Shown here: in pieces, positions 36,883 to 45,469 of the stretch
Layout of the letters: every line of letters starts with the position of its first letter
Numbering within the stretch: position 1 is the stretch's first letter
From: Mucilaginibacter rubeus
Lineage (GTDB): Bacteria > Bacteroidota > Bacteroidia > Sphingobacteriales > Sphingobacteriaceae
Direction: 5' to 3'
Assembly (NCBI RefSeq): GCF_003286415.2
Contig: NZ_CP043450.1
Location: forward strand, 1,550,001 to 1,614,000
Length of the DNA stretch: 64,000 nt
Made by a program: the position numbers and the translations under genes
The notes under the pieces: model-generated
Seen by the model: the letters and a program-made list of their open reading frames with translations, nothing else
Database searches by the model: none
What the model was told of the DNA's origin: nothing

Positions 36883-36915
36883 AAAAAAAGGGTGATATCA
36901 CCCTTTTTGATTTTT
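36883..36915. terminator. Palindromic hairpin with A/T tails (bidirectional terminator candidate)
   Basis: aaaaagggtgat / atcacccttttt is perfectly self-complementary. Runs of A and T on both sides suit termination on either strand; on the minus strand it would follow the NTF2-like gene by about 240 nt. The core gggtgatatcaccc could instead be an operator. Confidence 0.6.
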
Positions 36916-37005
36916 AACGCTTCAACGAGATTTGAGATATTAAGAAATATCCCCGGATTTTGAATTGTACCCCTGAAAAATAACAATGTGAAGTATCTAA
37001 CGCCA

Positions 37006-37086
37006 ATGAAAAAGCATCAGAATATTGAAAAAGATAGCTCAGATGATAAACCTAAATTAAGGGAAGCCCTAAACCTTTTTGCTTAA
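37006..37086 (+). CDS. Possible 26-residue small protein
   Basis: A short ATG-TAA frame encodes a highly charged peptide, starting MKKHQNIEKDSSDDKPKL and ending LNLFA. It lies alone in an intergenic region with no matching frame on the other strand. There is no clear ribosome binding site, and random short ORFs of this length are common. Kept only as a candidate. Confidence 0.25.
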   Translation: MKKHQNIEKDSSDDKPKLREALNLFA

Positions 37087-37147
37087 TTATTAAACATTGA
37101 TGTTACCCATTGTAAAGGCTATTGGCCCTTATAATGGGTTCTTTGTT

Positions 37148-37558
37148 TTACAGCCGCCTGTCTTGCTCTTTAATGGGTAAATCGTTGATGCTGGTATAAC
37201 GTTTTTGCATCAGACCGTTTTCGTCAAATTCCCAGTTCTCGTTTCCATAAGCACGGAACCATTCACCTGCGGCATTGCGGTATTCATACTCAAAACGTAC
37301 GGCTATGCGGTTATCTGTAAAGGCCCACAGCTCTTTTTTTAGTTTATAGTCGAGTTCTTTTTGCCATTTGCTGGTTAAAAATTCAACAACCTGTTCGCGG
37401 CCGTTTATAAATTCCGAACGGTTGCGCCATTCGGTGTTGATTGTATACGCTAAGGAAACCCTTGCCGGGTCTTGGCTGTTCCAGGCATCTTCGGCCAATT
37501 GCACTTTTTGAGTAGCAGTTTCAAAATTAAATGGGGGGAGTGGCAGCTTCTGTTCCAT
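37148..37558 (-). CDS. Nuclear transport factor 2-like (SnoaL/DUF1348) protein
   Basis: 136 residues, cytoplasmic. The pattern [73 protein letters not shown] matches the DUF1348 group of the NTF2-like cone fold. Most members are uncharacterised small-molecule-binding proteins. It is a single gene, divergent from the DUF1801 gene. Confidence 0.85.
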   Translation of the reverse strand: MEQKLPLPPFNFETATQKVQLAEDAWNSQDPARVSLAYTINTEWRNRSEFINGREQVVEFLTSKWQKELDYKLKKELWAFTDNRIAVRFEYEYRNAAGEWFRAYGNENWEFDENGLMQKRYTSINDLPIKEQDRRL

Positions 37559-37698
37559 GATGGTAATAATCTAATTTGATACATCAAAGTTAAGATGAGG
37601 CTGCCTGGTTTTATGGTACTATTTACGGTTCCTTTGGTATTAAGTATTCTTTTTTTAAATTAGATAACGCTTCGCAATCAATTATTACCTGCTTAATC

Positions 37699-38127
37699 AT
37701 GAAAGCCAAAACCACAACACCAGTCGCACTTGCAGATTCGGCAGGTGTAGATGTGTACATGAAAAAACTTGACCACCCGCTGAAGGATGTATTGGAGGCT
37801 TTAAGGAAAATTATCCTGAGCGCTGACAGCGGAATAGGTGAGCATATCAAATGGAACGCGCCGAGTTTTTTGTATACCGGCGAAATGAGGGCCTTTGATC
37901 CTAAGGAATATAAAAGGTATGTGATTGTTTCAAACGTGTTTCAGAAAGATTGTATCAGGCTGGTATTTCCTTCGGGAGCTAAGATCAACGATACATCCGG
38001 TTTACTTTCCGGTGATTACGCGGATGGCCGGAGACTGGCCTTTTTTCATGATATGGAAGAAGTCGCCGCGAAAGAGGAGGCTTTGAAAAACGCGGTAAAA
38101 ACCTGGTTGGCGATATTGGATAAGTAG
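37699..38127 (+). CDS. DUF1801 (YdhG-like) family protein
   Basis: 142 residues. The core DVYMKKLDHPLKDVLEALRKIILSADSGIGEHIKWNAPSF is typical of DUF1801, a small alpha/beta domain. The C-terminal YADGRRLAFFHDMEEVAAKEEALKNAVKTWLAIL is the usual closing helix. No biochemical role is established. The ankyrin gene follows after 10 nt, suggesting co-transcription. Confidence 0.85.
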   Translation: MKAKTTTPVALADSAGVDVYMKKLDHPLKDVLEALRKIILSADSGIGEHIKWNAPSFLYTGEMRAFDPKEYKRYVIVSNVFQKDCIRLVFPSGAKINDTSGLLSGDYADGRRLAFFHDMEEVAAKEEALKNAVKTWLAILDK

Positions 38128-38137
38128 TAACATAGTC

Positions 38138-38842
38138 ATGATCAAATTCATCCAGCATATCAAAGATCTTAATGTGGAAGCTGTTAAGGTCATGATTGGA
38201 AAAGATCCGCGGTGGCTTACCTGGGCGGAAGACAGTGGTAAAAACGCGCTTCATTATTTATGTGGTGTTGAAATTGCTAAACGCCCGGCAAACGCTGAAG
38301 ATAGTTTAACTATTCTTAAAATGTTGCTTGCCAAAGGTATGGATATTAATGCGGTACACCGGATAAAAGAAGAATGTGGCTTTTTTCCTGCTACACCACT
38401 TTGGTACGCTTATACCCGGGGACGAAATGAACTATTATACAAGTATCTGTTGGCAAACGGTGCCGATCCGGAGCATTGTATGTATGCTATAACCTGGTAC
38501 AATGATGTTGAAGCTGCTGATTTGTTTAAAAGCTATGGCGCGCAAACTGATAATGGTATTGGAAACGATACCCCGTTTATGGCTGCCTATAACTGGAAAC
38601 GTTTTGAAATAGCCGAATGGTTTTTAAAGAATGGCGCTGATGTAAACTTTGCAGATAAGGATGGTAATACAACACTTTTTCATGCCGTGAAACGCAAGTA
38701 CAAGCTTGACCAGATTGGGCTGTTGCTGAAATATGGCGCCGATTTTAATATAGAGAATAAGGATGGCCTCTCTGCTAAGAAATTGGCGCAGCAAAACAAC
38801 CAGGCAGGGGTTTTGAAGTTGTTTCAGAAGAATAATTCATAA
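38138..38842 (+). CDS. Ankyrin-repeat protein
   Basis: 234 residues made of imperfect ankyrin repeats (about 33 residues each): KNALHYLCGVEIAKR..., ATPLWYAYTRGRNELLYKYLLANGADPE, DTPFMAAYNWKRFEIAEWFLKNGADVNFADKDG, NTTLFHAVKRKYKLDQIGLLLKYGADFNIENKDG and LSAKKLAQQNNQAGVLKLFQ. No signal peptide or enzyme domain. It probably mediates protein contacts. It is the second gene of a pair with the DUF1801 protein. Confidence 0.88.
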   Translation: MIKFIQHIKDLNVEAVKVMIGKDPRWLTWAEDSGKNALHYLCGVEIAKRPANAEDSLTILKMLLAKGMDINAVHRIKEECGFFPATPLWYAYTRGRNELLYKYLLANGADPEHCMYAITWYNDVEAADLFKSYGAQTDNGIGNDTPFMAAYNWKRFEIAEWFLKNGADVNFADKDGNTTLFHAVKRKYKLDQIGLLLKYGADFNIENKDGLSAKKLAQQNNQAGVLKLFQKNNS

Positions 38843-38860
38843 ATGCGTCGCTACAAAAAT

Positions 38861-39829
38861 TTACATCCAGGCGAGGCACCCCATCAATATCAGCACCAGT
38901 TTACTTACTTTACTTGGTAGCATATCAAAATGCTTTTTAAAAGCCGCAGTAAAATGATGCGCGTTTTTATAGCCCACAGTCTCGGCAACTTCGCTAACGC
39001 TGCACCCTTCTTTAAGTAATTTATGGGCGAGGCTCATCCGGCGTTCGGCCAGATAACCGAAAACAGTATGGCCAAATAGGGTTTTGAACCCCTTCTTCAG
39101 TTTAAAATCATTGAGACCTGTTTTGCGTGAAAGCTCCGCCAACGAACAGGGGTGTTTTAAATTTTGCTCTACTATATTTTTGGCTTCCAATAAACGCGTT
39201 TTGTCCGCATCGCTAAAAATAGGGTGTGTGGTTGTTTCCTCCGGCTGATGCAGGTTAATCAATAAATCCACTATGCCGGCTTCCAGCAGCAGGCGTTTTA
39301 TATAAGGCGTTTGGTTATTGTCTAAAATATTTTTGCTGATAGATTGTGCCTTTGTCGTCAGATCTTTTTTTATCAGATGATCAGGATATTTTTTTGCATC
39401 TGCAGGCAAAGTTCCCTGGGCAGATAGCTTCTCTATAAATAATTCATCGATGCATATTGTCAGCATAGTGCTGTTGGCGTGAAGTAACATATTGACACTT
39501 AGGTTTGCCCCGCAGTAGGAAGAGCAATTGCCCTTGTTCGTTCTTATCAATGTGCTTCCGGTATCTGCCTCCAACTTACCATTCAGCGCAAAAAACAGGA
39601 CCCTGCATAGTTTAGGATAATCCAGACTAATAGTGAATGATTGAGCAGAATGAAGAACACTGTACACCACACAGATACCATCAAACCAGTATTCATCTAC
39701 TTTAATCCCGCCATCGGTAAGCGCTATCTCATGATGCCTCTTTGCCAGACATGACGCGGCGACAAAACCCTCCGGATAATTTAATTGAAGGCGGTTTGTT
39801 TGTGAAGCAGGAGTAAGGGTTATGTGCAT
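38861..39829 (-). CDS. AraC-family regulator (PchR-like) of the heme-uptake locus
   Basis: 322 residues. The N-terminal 200 residues form an effector domain without a recognised motif; the C-terminal AraC double HTH covers about 215-310 (LAELSRKTGLNDFKLKKGFKTLFGHTVFGYLAERRMSLAHKLL and VSEVAETVGYKNAHHFTAAFKKHF). The protein ends in a hydrophobic tail (VLILMGCLAWM), which is odd for a cytoplasmic regulator. It is divergent from the TonB receptor, and the 97-bp spacer has tandem 14-bp repeats starting 4 nt upstream of its start codon. It is likely activated by iron limitation or heme ligand (inference). Confidence 0.85.
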   Translation of the reverse strand: MHITLTPASQTNRLQLNYPEGFVAASCLAKRHHEIALTDGGIKVDEYWFDGICVVYSVLHSAQSFTISLDYPKLCRVLFFALNGKLEADTGSTLIRTNKGNCSSYCGANLSVNMLLHANSTMLTICIDELFIEKLSAQGTLPADAKKYPDHLIKKDLTTKAQSISKNILDNNQTPYIKRLLLEAGIVDLLINLHQPEETTTHPIFSDADKTRLLEAKNIVEQNLKHPCSLAELSRKTGLNDFKLKKGFKTLFGHTVFGYLAERRMSLAHKLLKEGCSVSEVAETVGYKNAHHFTAAFKKHFDMLPSKVSKLVLILMGCLAWM

Positions 39830-39832
39830 AAA

Positions 39833-39867
39833 ATCCGTTTAGCGTTGTTTTCAATCCGTTTGGCGTT
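39833..39867. promoter_or_regulatory. Tandem 14-bp direct repeats, candidate AraC-type operator
   Basis: atccgtttagcgtt (39833-39846) and atccgtttggcgtt (39854-39867) differ at one base and are spaced exactly 21 bp apart, that is two helical turns on one face of the DNA. This is the usual layout of AraC-family half-sites. They lie between the regulator and receptor genes. Confidence 0.6.
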
Positions 39868-39926
39868 AACCAAACTTGGTAGCTATGCCACAAATTTGCA
39901 TCATTATTTTTAATTAGTCTAAATAA

Positions 39927-42014
39927 ATGAAAAATATTCTTCCTTTGGTACTTGTATTGTCTACTTCAACTGCTGCCTTTGCGCAGCGCGACACAACAAG
40001 GAAGGATAGCACCAAACAACTGAAAGAGGTAGTAGTAACCGGGACCCGTACCGCGAAAAGTTTGCAACAGGTACCTATCCCTATAACCCGCATCACATCT
40101 GAAGAAATAAAAAACCGGGGACTGGTACGCCTGAACGAGGTTTTATCGGAACAAACCGGCATCAATATTTTAGATGATCCGCATGGGCAGGGCATCCAGA
40201 TTCAGGGATTTGATCCGGCTTATACCCTCATCCTGATAGATGGCCTGCCGCTTATCGGTCGCAGCACCGGTATCCTGGAGCTATCAAGGATTACTACTAA
40301 CAATATCGACAGAATAGAGATAGTTAAAGGCCCTACATCTTCCCTTTACGGCTCGGAGGCAATGGCCGGCGTAGTGAACATCATTACTGCCGAGCCTGCC
40401 AAAGGCTTTTCGGGTGGCGTAGCCGGGCGATATGGCACCAATAAAAATGCTGATATCTCCCTGAACTCATCATACAGAACAGACAAATTCTACATCAGCG
40501 GTTTTGCCAACCGGAACAGCAGTGGCGGCTATAGTTTACAGCCTTCATCAGGCATACCAACGGTTTCGCCTTTTCATGGGTATACGCTTAATGGTAAAAC
40601 CGCTTATCGTTTTGATGATAACACCAGTCTGAAGCTATCTGTAAGGTATTTTACCAATGATCAGGACAGCCGTTTTTCGGTTGATGATAACCGTTTTGCA
40701 TCCGGCAAAGGCACCGAGAAGGATTTTAATTTGGCGCCGGTGCTTACCCATCGTTTCAGTAAAAAAGATGTTTCGGTATTGCAGCTTTACCGCTCGGTTT
40801 ATAAAACCAATTCCGACATCAGATACGAGGATAATAATGATATCTACGATCAAACCTATTTTACCCAGACCTTTAATCGTGCCGAGATTCAGAATGATTA
40901 TGCCCTTCAGGATAATCTGAAACTGACGGCAGGTATTGGTGGCCAGTATGAAACTGTTGAGGCCACCCGCTACACCAAACAACAATCTTTTACATCGGGC
41001 TACGGCTACTTTCAGGCAGATTGGATCCCGGTAAAAAAGCTTGACATTATAGCCGGTGGCAGGTTTGACGCGCACAGCGTTTATAAATCGCAGTTTAGCC
41101 CTAAGCTGGCAGCAAGTTACGCGCTTAGCGATAAGCTGACCATATTGGGTTCGGCGGGGAAAGGTTACAAAGCGCCCGATTTCAGGCAGCTCTATCTCAA
41201 CTTTACTAATGCCGAGGTTGGCTACAGTGTATTCGGTTATGAAGAAGCGCAAGCCGGTATAGCCCGTTTGCAACAGGAGGGACAGATTGAAACCGTACTG
41301 ATAGATCCTTCGACACTAAAAAGACTGAATGCCGAGAGTTCAACCGCATTCAACTTTGGCTTTCGGTATAAACCCGTAACTAAACTTTACTGGACGGCCA
41401 ACCTGTTCCGCAATAATATCAGCAACCTGATTGAAACCGCTGCCATCGCCTTGAAAACAAACGGACAATCGGTTTTCTCTTACTTCAACCTTAATAAAGT
41501 TTATACGCAGGGCTTGGAAACTGATGTTACTTATCAGCTGTTTAGGCCCCTGCAAATAGGCGGTGGTTTCCAATACCTTGAAGCATATGACCAGGATGTG
41601 CTCGACCAGATCAAGGCCGGAAAAGTATTCACCAAAGATCCCGAAACAAATCTCACCAAAGCCCTAAAACGCAGCGATTACGGCGGGTTGCTCGGCCGGT
41701 CGAAATATACCTATAACATCAGGCTCAACTATAACGAAGAAAAAACAGGTATCAACACCTCAGTAAGGGCTATTTACCGCGGCAGATATGGCTATAAAGA
41801 CAGCGATGGCAATGGTATTGTGAACCGGGCCGATGAATATACAAACGGCTATATGTTGGTCAACGCATCGGTTTCAAAGTTGTTTATGAACAACGCGCTC
41901 CGGTTGCAGATAACCGCGCAAAACCTGTTTAACCATAAAGACCCTCAGGTAATCCTGAACCTACCCGGCAGACTTATTTACGCCGGCGTGGCCTACAATT
42001 TCAATAAGCAATAA
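39927..42014 (+). CDS. TonB-dependent receptor (HmuR/BtuB-like), heme uptake
   Basis: 695 residues. The signal peptide ends near AAFAQ. The TonB box region LKEVVVTGTRTAKSLQQVP is followed by the plug domain (SEEIKNRGLVRLNEVLSEQTGINI, QGFDPAYTLILIDGLPL, IEIVKGPTSSLYGSEAMAGVVNIIT) and a barrel that ends LNLPGRLIYAGVAYNF. Plug plus barrel length matches siderophore/heme/cobalamin receptors. The assignment to heme rests on the HmuY-family gene 28 nt downstream and the divergent AraC/PchR-like regulator. Direct proof from receptor sequence alone is not available. Confidence 0.88.
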   Translation: MKNILPLVLVLSTSTAAFAQRDTTRKDSTKQLKEVVVTGTRTAKSLQQVPIPITRITSEEIKNRGLVRLNEVLSEQTGINILDDPHGQGIQIQGFDPAYTLILIDGLPLIGRSTGILELSRITTNNIDRIEIVKGPTSSLYGSEAMAGVVNIITAEPAKGFSGGVAGRYGTNKNADISLNSSYRTDKFYISGFANRNSSGGYSLQPSSGIPTVSPFHGYTLNGKTAYRFDDNTSLKLSVRYFTNDQDSRFSVDDNRFASGKGTEKDFNLAPVLTHRFSKKDVSVLQLYRSVYKTNSDIRYEDNNDIYDQTYFTQTFNRAEIQNDYALQDNLKLTAGIGGQYETVEATRYTKQQSFTSGYGYFQADWIPVKKLDIIAGGRFDAHSVYKSQFSPKLAASYALSDKLTILGSAGKGYKAPDFRQLYLNFTNAEVGYSVFGYEEAQAGIARLQQEGQIETVLIDPSTLKRLNAESSTAFNFGFRYKPVTKLYWTANLFRNNISNLIETAAIALKTNGQSVFSYFNLNKVYTQGLETDVTYQLFRPLQIGGGFQYLEAYDQDVLDQIKAGKVFTKDPETNLTKALKRSDYGGLLGRSKYTYNIRLNYNEEKTGINTSVRAIYRGRYGYKDSDGNGIVNRADEYTNGYMLVNASVSKLFMNNALRLQITAQNLFNHKDPQVILNLPGRLIYAGVAYNFNKQ

Positions 42015-42042
42015 TTATTAAACTATCATACATACAACACAC

Positions 42043-42657
42043 ATGAACAAATTCAAAACTTTATCATTGGCATTAGGCTCGGCTGTAATATTACTGGCAT
42101 CATCATGTAGCAAAAACAACGACGATCCAACTCCTGCAGCAAGCAAGCTTACCACTAAAACCATCGCCGATCTGGACGGTGCGTCAAAAGCAACGGTTTA
42201 TTTCAGCTTTGCAACAGGCGCGGAGGTTACAGGTGCCGACACTGCTTCGGCAACCAAGTGGGACCTTAAATTTAAATCGACCAGCATATTTACAAATGGT
42301 GGTACGTCAGGTACCGGGACAACCCAGGCCCAGGTAGTGAGCAGCACGTTTGAAGCTTTAACAACGGCCCCAACTGCCGATTATAAAACTGATGCAACGG
42401 GTGCTCCTGCCATTTCGGGCTGGTATACTTACACCGCCGAAACCGCTCCGCAACATGCCATACTTGCTACTCCGGGTAAAATATTCGTGATTAAGACAGC
42501 CGATGGTAAATATGCCAAAGTAGAAATGATAAGCTATTACAAAGGCAATCCAAACACTACAACTGCTGCCTTTGCTGATCTTACTACCAGGCCGGCATCA
42601 CGTTATTATACTTTCCGTTACGCATACCAGGGCGACGGAACAACAAGCTTCAAATAG
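42043..42657 (+). CDS. HmuY-family heme-binding lipoprotein
   Basis: 204 residues. Lipoprotein signal with ASSC lipobox (Cys22). The mature part has the HmuY pattern: TVYFSFATGAEV, ATKWDLKF, ISGWYTYTAETAPQHAILATPGKIFVIKTADGKYAKVEMISYY and a closing YYTFRYAYQGDG. HmuY proteins take heme from hosts or the environment and pass it to the HmuR-type receptor. It begins 28 nt after the receptor gene. Heme-ligand residues cannot be pinned down by eye. Confidence 0.85.
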   Translation: MNKFKTLSLALGSAVILLASSCSKNNDDPTPAASKLTTKTIADLDGASKATVYFSFATGAEVTGADTASATKWDLKFKSTSIFTNGGTSGTGTTQAQVVSSTFEALTTAPTADYKTDATGAPAISGWYTYTAETAPQHAILATPGKIFVIKTADGKYAKVEMISYYKGNPNTTTAAFADLTTRPASRYYTFRYAYQGDGTTSFK

Positions 42658-42689
42658 ACAGGTTTTCTTTGGTTGGTTAATTATGTCGG

Positions 42690-42716
42690 AGGCCTCCCGT
42701 AAGGGAGGCTTTTTTG
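42690..42716 (+). terminator. Rho-independent terminator after the HmuY gene
   Basis: The stem gcctccc / gggaggc with tetraloop gtaa is followed by TTTTTTG, about 35 nt after the stop codon. Confidence 0.9.
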
Positions 42717-42730
42717 TTTATACTTGTTTT

Positions 42731-43222
42731 ATGGAAACTCAAAATGCAGCTTACTATATACAGTCGCTAAATTTATTACCTCATCCCGAAGGTGGTTATT
42801 ACCGGGAAGTATTCCGTTCGGTAGCAGAGGTTAACCGGATTGGTACTGCTGAAGTTAAACAAGCCTGCACTTCTATATACTATTTGCTGGAGAATAATGA
42901 TTTCTCCGGTTTTCACCGCATCGCCTCTGATGAGATCTGGTATTTTCATAAAGGGCAGCCATTGATTATTCACGTGATTCAAAATGATGGTGGTTTGATA
43001 AGCCATGAATTATCTGATGAAAGTACCGGCAGTTTTTCGGTGGTTGTACCGGCAGGATTATGGTTTGCAGCTGAACTAAAAGCAAATGAAGGTTTTGCCC
43101 TGGTGAGTTGCGCCGTAGCGCCGGGTTTTGATTTCAGCGAATTTGAAATGGCTAAAAAAGCCGAATTAGTGTCTCAATATCCTCATCATGAGGCTTTGTT
43201 AACAAGAATGTGCAGGGAATAG
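42731..43222 (+). CDS. DUF985 cupin-fold protein
   Basis: 163 residues from METQNAAYYIQ. An in-frame start at 42572 would run through the terminator and overlap HmuY, so the later ATG is chosen. The pattern LLPHPEGGYYREVFRS..., SIYYLLENNDFSGFHRIASDEIWYFHKG, VPAGLWFAAEL and ALVSCAVAPGFDFSEFEMA is typical of DUF985 cupins. Histidines and Glu in FHRIASDEIWYFHKG could bind a metal. Function unknown. Confidence 0.88.
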   Translation: METQNAAYYIQSLNLLPHPEGGYYREVFRSVAEVNRIGTAEVKQACTSIYYLLENNDFSGFHRIASDEIWYFHKGQPLIIHVIQNDGGLISHELSDESTGSFSVVVPAGLWFAAELKANEGFALVSCAVAPGFDFSEFEMAKKAELVSQYPHHEALLTRMCRE

Positions 43223-43229
43223 CAAGTTG

Positions 43230-43480
43230 AGGTAGGAGGCACCTACGGAGCCTTGATTTTGTTTCTGTTTGCCTATAAACATGATACTCCTACGGAGTGT
43301 TGATCACTTATTTGTTTAATTACAGATAACCAAGTAAAGCATATACCCGCGTTTTTATTTCACTCTTCTACGGATAAGCCCACCCAATTAATGATGGTAT
43401 CGCTGCTAAAAACTCCGTAGGAGTGCCCTGTTTATAGCTAAGGCTTAAATTTGTAGTGGCTCCATAGGTGCCTCTTAATC
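43230..43480. repeat. MITE-like long inverted repeat (about 250 bp)
   Basis: The outer arms gaggcacctacggagcc (43236-43252) and its inverted copy (43458-43474) differ at one base. The inner pieces actcctacggagt (43286-43298) and actccgtaggagt (43412-43424) are exact complements and have the same centre at 43355. The spacer between inner and outer parts also aligns (a shared tataaaca block). No transposase is present. This is a non-autonomous repeat or large hairpin RNA. Confidence 0.75.
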
Positions 43481-43528
43481 TACGTGTAAACATCACCATT
43501 TTAGTATTCGCAATCTGCCCATTTTATT

Positions 43529-43536
43529 TAATTTTG
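43529..43536 (+). promoter_or_regulatory. Candidate -7 box before argS
   Basis: TAATTTTG fits TAnnTTTG but lies only 5 nt before the argS start codon, so it would give a nearly leaderless transcript or may be chance in AT-rich DNA. Confidence 0.2.
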
Positions 43537-43540
43537 CCGA

Positions 43541-45469
43541 ATGGATTTTATTATTGAAGCAGCCGTAAAAGCAGTTAAACAATTATACCAAACTGATATT
43601 GAACCGGCCGCCGTTAGCATACAGGAAACCCGTAAGGAGTTTGAAGGTCAAGTAACCATTGTAACCTTTCCGTTTACCAAATTTTCGCGCAAGGGGCCGG
43701 AGCAAACCGGTATCGAAATAGGTGAATACCTTAAAAACGAATTGAAGGAAATTGCATCCTTTAACGTGATCAAAGGTTTCCTCAATCTTTCTATTAGCGA
43801 TGAATACTGGATTAGCCAGTTATATAATAATATTACTGCCGATGATTTCGCGGTAGCAAAACCAAATGGCGAAAAGGTAATGGTTGAGTATTCATCTCCC
43901 AACACCAATAAACCTTTGCACCTCGGCCATATCCGTAACAACTTATTGGGTTATTCGGTTGCTGAGATCTTGGCTGCCGATGGTTATGAGGTGATCAAAA
44001 CCAATTTGGTTAATGACCGCGGGATCCATATCTGTAAATCCATGCTGGCCTGGCAAAAGTTCGGTAATGGCGAAACTCCTGAATCGTCGGGTATGAAAGG
44101 TGACCACCTGGTAGGTAAGTATTATGTTGCTTTTGATAAAGAACTAAGAGAGCAGCTTAAACCGGTTTTGACCGAAGTTTACGAAAAACATGATCTTGCT
44201 GCCTTTAAAGAAAACCAGAAGACGAAGATTGAGGAATCATTAGCTACTATAGCCAAGGTTAAGGAGAAACGTGCGCAGACCGACGAGGCAAATCAAAAGT
44301 TGATAGCTGAGTTGGACGAGAAAATTGCCGCTGAAGAAGATAAGATCAAGGAAATAGCCAAAAATGCTACCCCCATCATGATCGAAACCCAGCAGATGCT
44401 GCAAAAATGGGAAGCCGGTGATGAAGAGGTGATGAACTTGTGGCACACCATGAACGGCTGGGTGTATGCAGGCTTTGCCGAAACCTACAAGCAACTGGGT
44501 GTTGATTTTGATAAATACTACTACGAATCGAACACATATCTGTTAGGTAAAGATATTATTGAAGAAGGGCTTGCAAAAGGCGTGTTCTTTAAAAAAGCTG
44601 ATAATTCAGTCTGGATAGATCTTAGTTCAGATGGACTTGACGAAAAGCTTGTTCTTCGCGGTGATGGTACTTCGGTTTATATTACCCAGGATATGGGTAC
44701 CGCACAGTTGAAGTACAACGACTATCACATGGATAAATCCATCTACGTGGTAGGTAATGAGCAGGATTATCACTTTAAAGTGCTGTTCCTGATATTGCAG
44801 AAACTGGGTAAGACAGGTGCCGATGGTTTATTCCATTTATCGTACGGTATGGTTGATCTTCCTTCAGGTAAAATGAAATCACGTGAAGGTACGGTAGTTG
44901 ATGCTGATGACTTGATGGCCGAGATGGAAACCACTGCCAAAGAGCAAACCGAGGCTATGGGCAAAGTTGATGCTTTTAGTGAAGACGATAAGGTGGCATT
45001 ATATCACACCATTGGTATGGGGGCGCTTAAGTACTTCCTGTTAAAAGTTGATCCTAAAAAGCGCTTACTGTTTGATCCTAACGAATCAGTAGATTTTCAG
45101 GGACATACCGGGCCGTTTATTCAATATACCCACGCCCGTATCAAATCGGTACTAAGCAGGGCTGATTACAACGCTGAAACTAAGCCGGCCGTTACTGAAC
45201 TGGCAGATGTTGAGCGCGATTTAATTGTATTGCTTGATAAATATCCTGAAACAGTTAAGGAAGCAGCTAAGAGTTACAGTCCGGCAGTAATTGCCAACTA
45301 TGTATATGAGCTTGCCAAAACATATAACAAGTTCTATCACGAAAAATCGATATTGCAGGCCGAGGACGAAGATTCAAAACAATTCCGTTTGGCCTTGTCT
45401 GCATCATCAGCTAAGGTGATCAGCAAAGGGATGAAGCTTTTGGGTATCGAAGTGCCCGAGAGGATGTAG
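43541..45469 (+). CDS. argS: Arginyl-tRNA synthetase
   Basis: 642 residues. Class I synthetase: an N-terminal Add-1-like domain, HIGH-type HLGH (127-130), a KMSKS-type KMKSR (444-448) and the C-terminal DALR anticodon-binding domain with FIQYTHARIKSVL before it. Within the catalytic part, about residues 220-275, sits a highly charged helical stretch (AKVKEKRAQTDEANQKLIAE...), probably a coiled-coil insertion. It charges tRNA-Arg. Both sides of the gene are bordered by inverted repeats; its TAG stop is inside the downstream one. Confidence 0.95.
   Translation: MDFIIEAAVKAVKQLYQTDIEPAAVSIQETRKEFEGQVTIVTFPFTKFSRKGPEQTGIEIGEYLKNELKEIASFNVIKGFLNLSISDEYWISQLYNNITADDFAVAKPNGEKVMVEYSSPNTNKPLHLGHIRNNLLGYSVAEILAADGYEVIKTNLVNDRGIHICKSMLAWQKFGNGETPESSGMKGDHLVGKYYVAFDKELREQLKPVLTEVYEKHDLAAFKENQKTKIEESLATIAKVKEKRAQTDEANQKLIAELDEKIAAEEDKIKEIAKNATPIMIETQQMLQKWEAGDEEVMNLWHTMNGWVYAGFAETYKQLGVDFDKYYYESNTYLLGKDIIEEGLAKGVFFKKADNSVWIDLSSDGLDEKLVLRGDGTSVYITQDMGTAQLKYNDYHMDKSIYVVGNEQDYHFKVLFLILQKLGKTGADGLFHLSYGMVDLPSGKMKSREGTVVDADDLMAEMETTAKEQTEAMGKVDAFSEDDKVALYHTIGMGALKYFLLKVDPKKRLLFDPNESVDFQGHTGPFIQYTHARIKSVLSRADYNAETKPAVTELADVERDLIVLLDKYPETVKEAAKSYSPAVIANYVYELAKTYNKFYHEKSILQAEDEDSKQFRLALSASSAKVISKGMKLLGIEVPERM

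Larger units (their letters stand above)
36790..37147. other. 358-bp intergenic region with a hairpin and a tiny ORF
   Basis: It holds a 24-nt perfect palindrome with flanking T/A runs (36885-36908) and a possible 26-codon ORF at 37006-37086. Nothing else is recognisable. Confidence 0.5.
43223..43540. other. 318-bp gap between cupin and argS, filled by an inverted-repeat element
   Basis: No ORF is supported. About 250 bp of it is the large inverted repeat described in the separate repeat entry. Confidence 0.6.

Noticed and set aside
40635..41273. 212-codon minus-strand ORF opposite the TonB receptor
   Set aside because: It lies wholly inside the well-supported receptor gene, has no recognisable domain, and its composition reflects the antisense of barrel-coding DNA.
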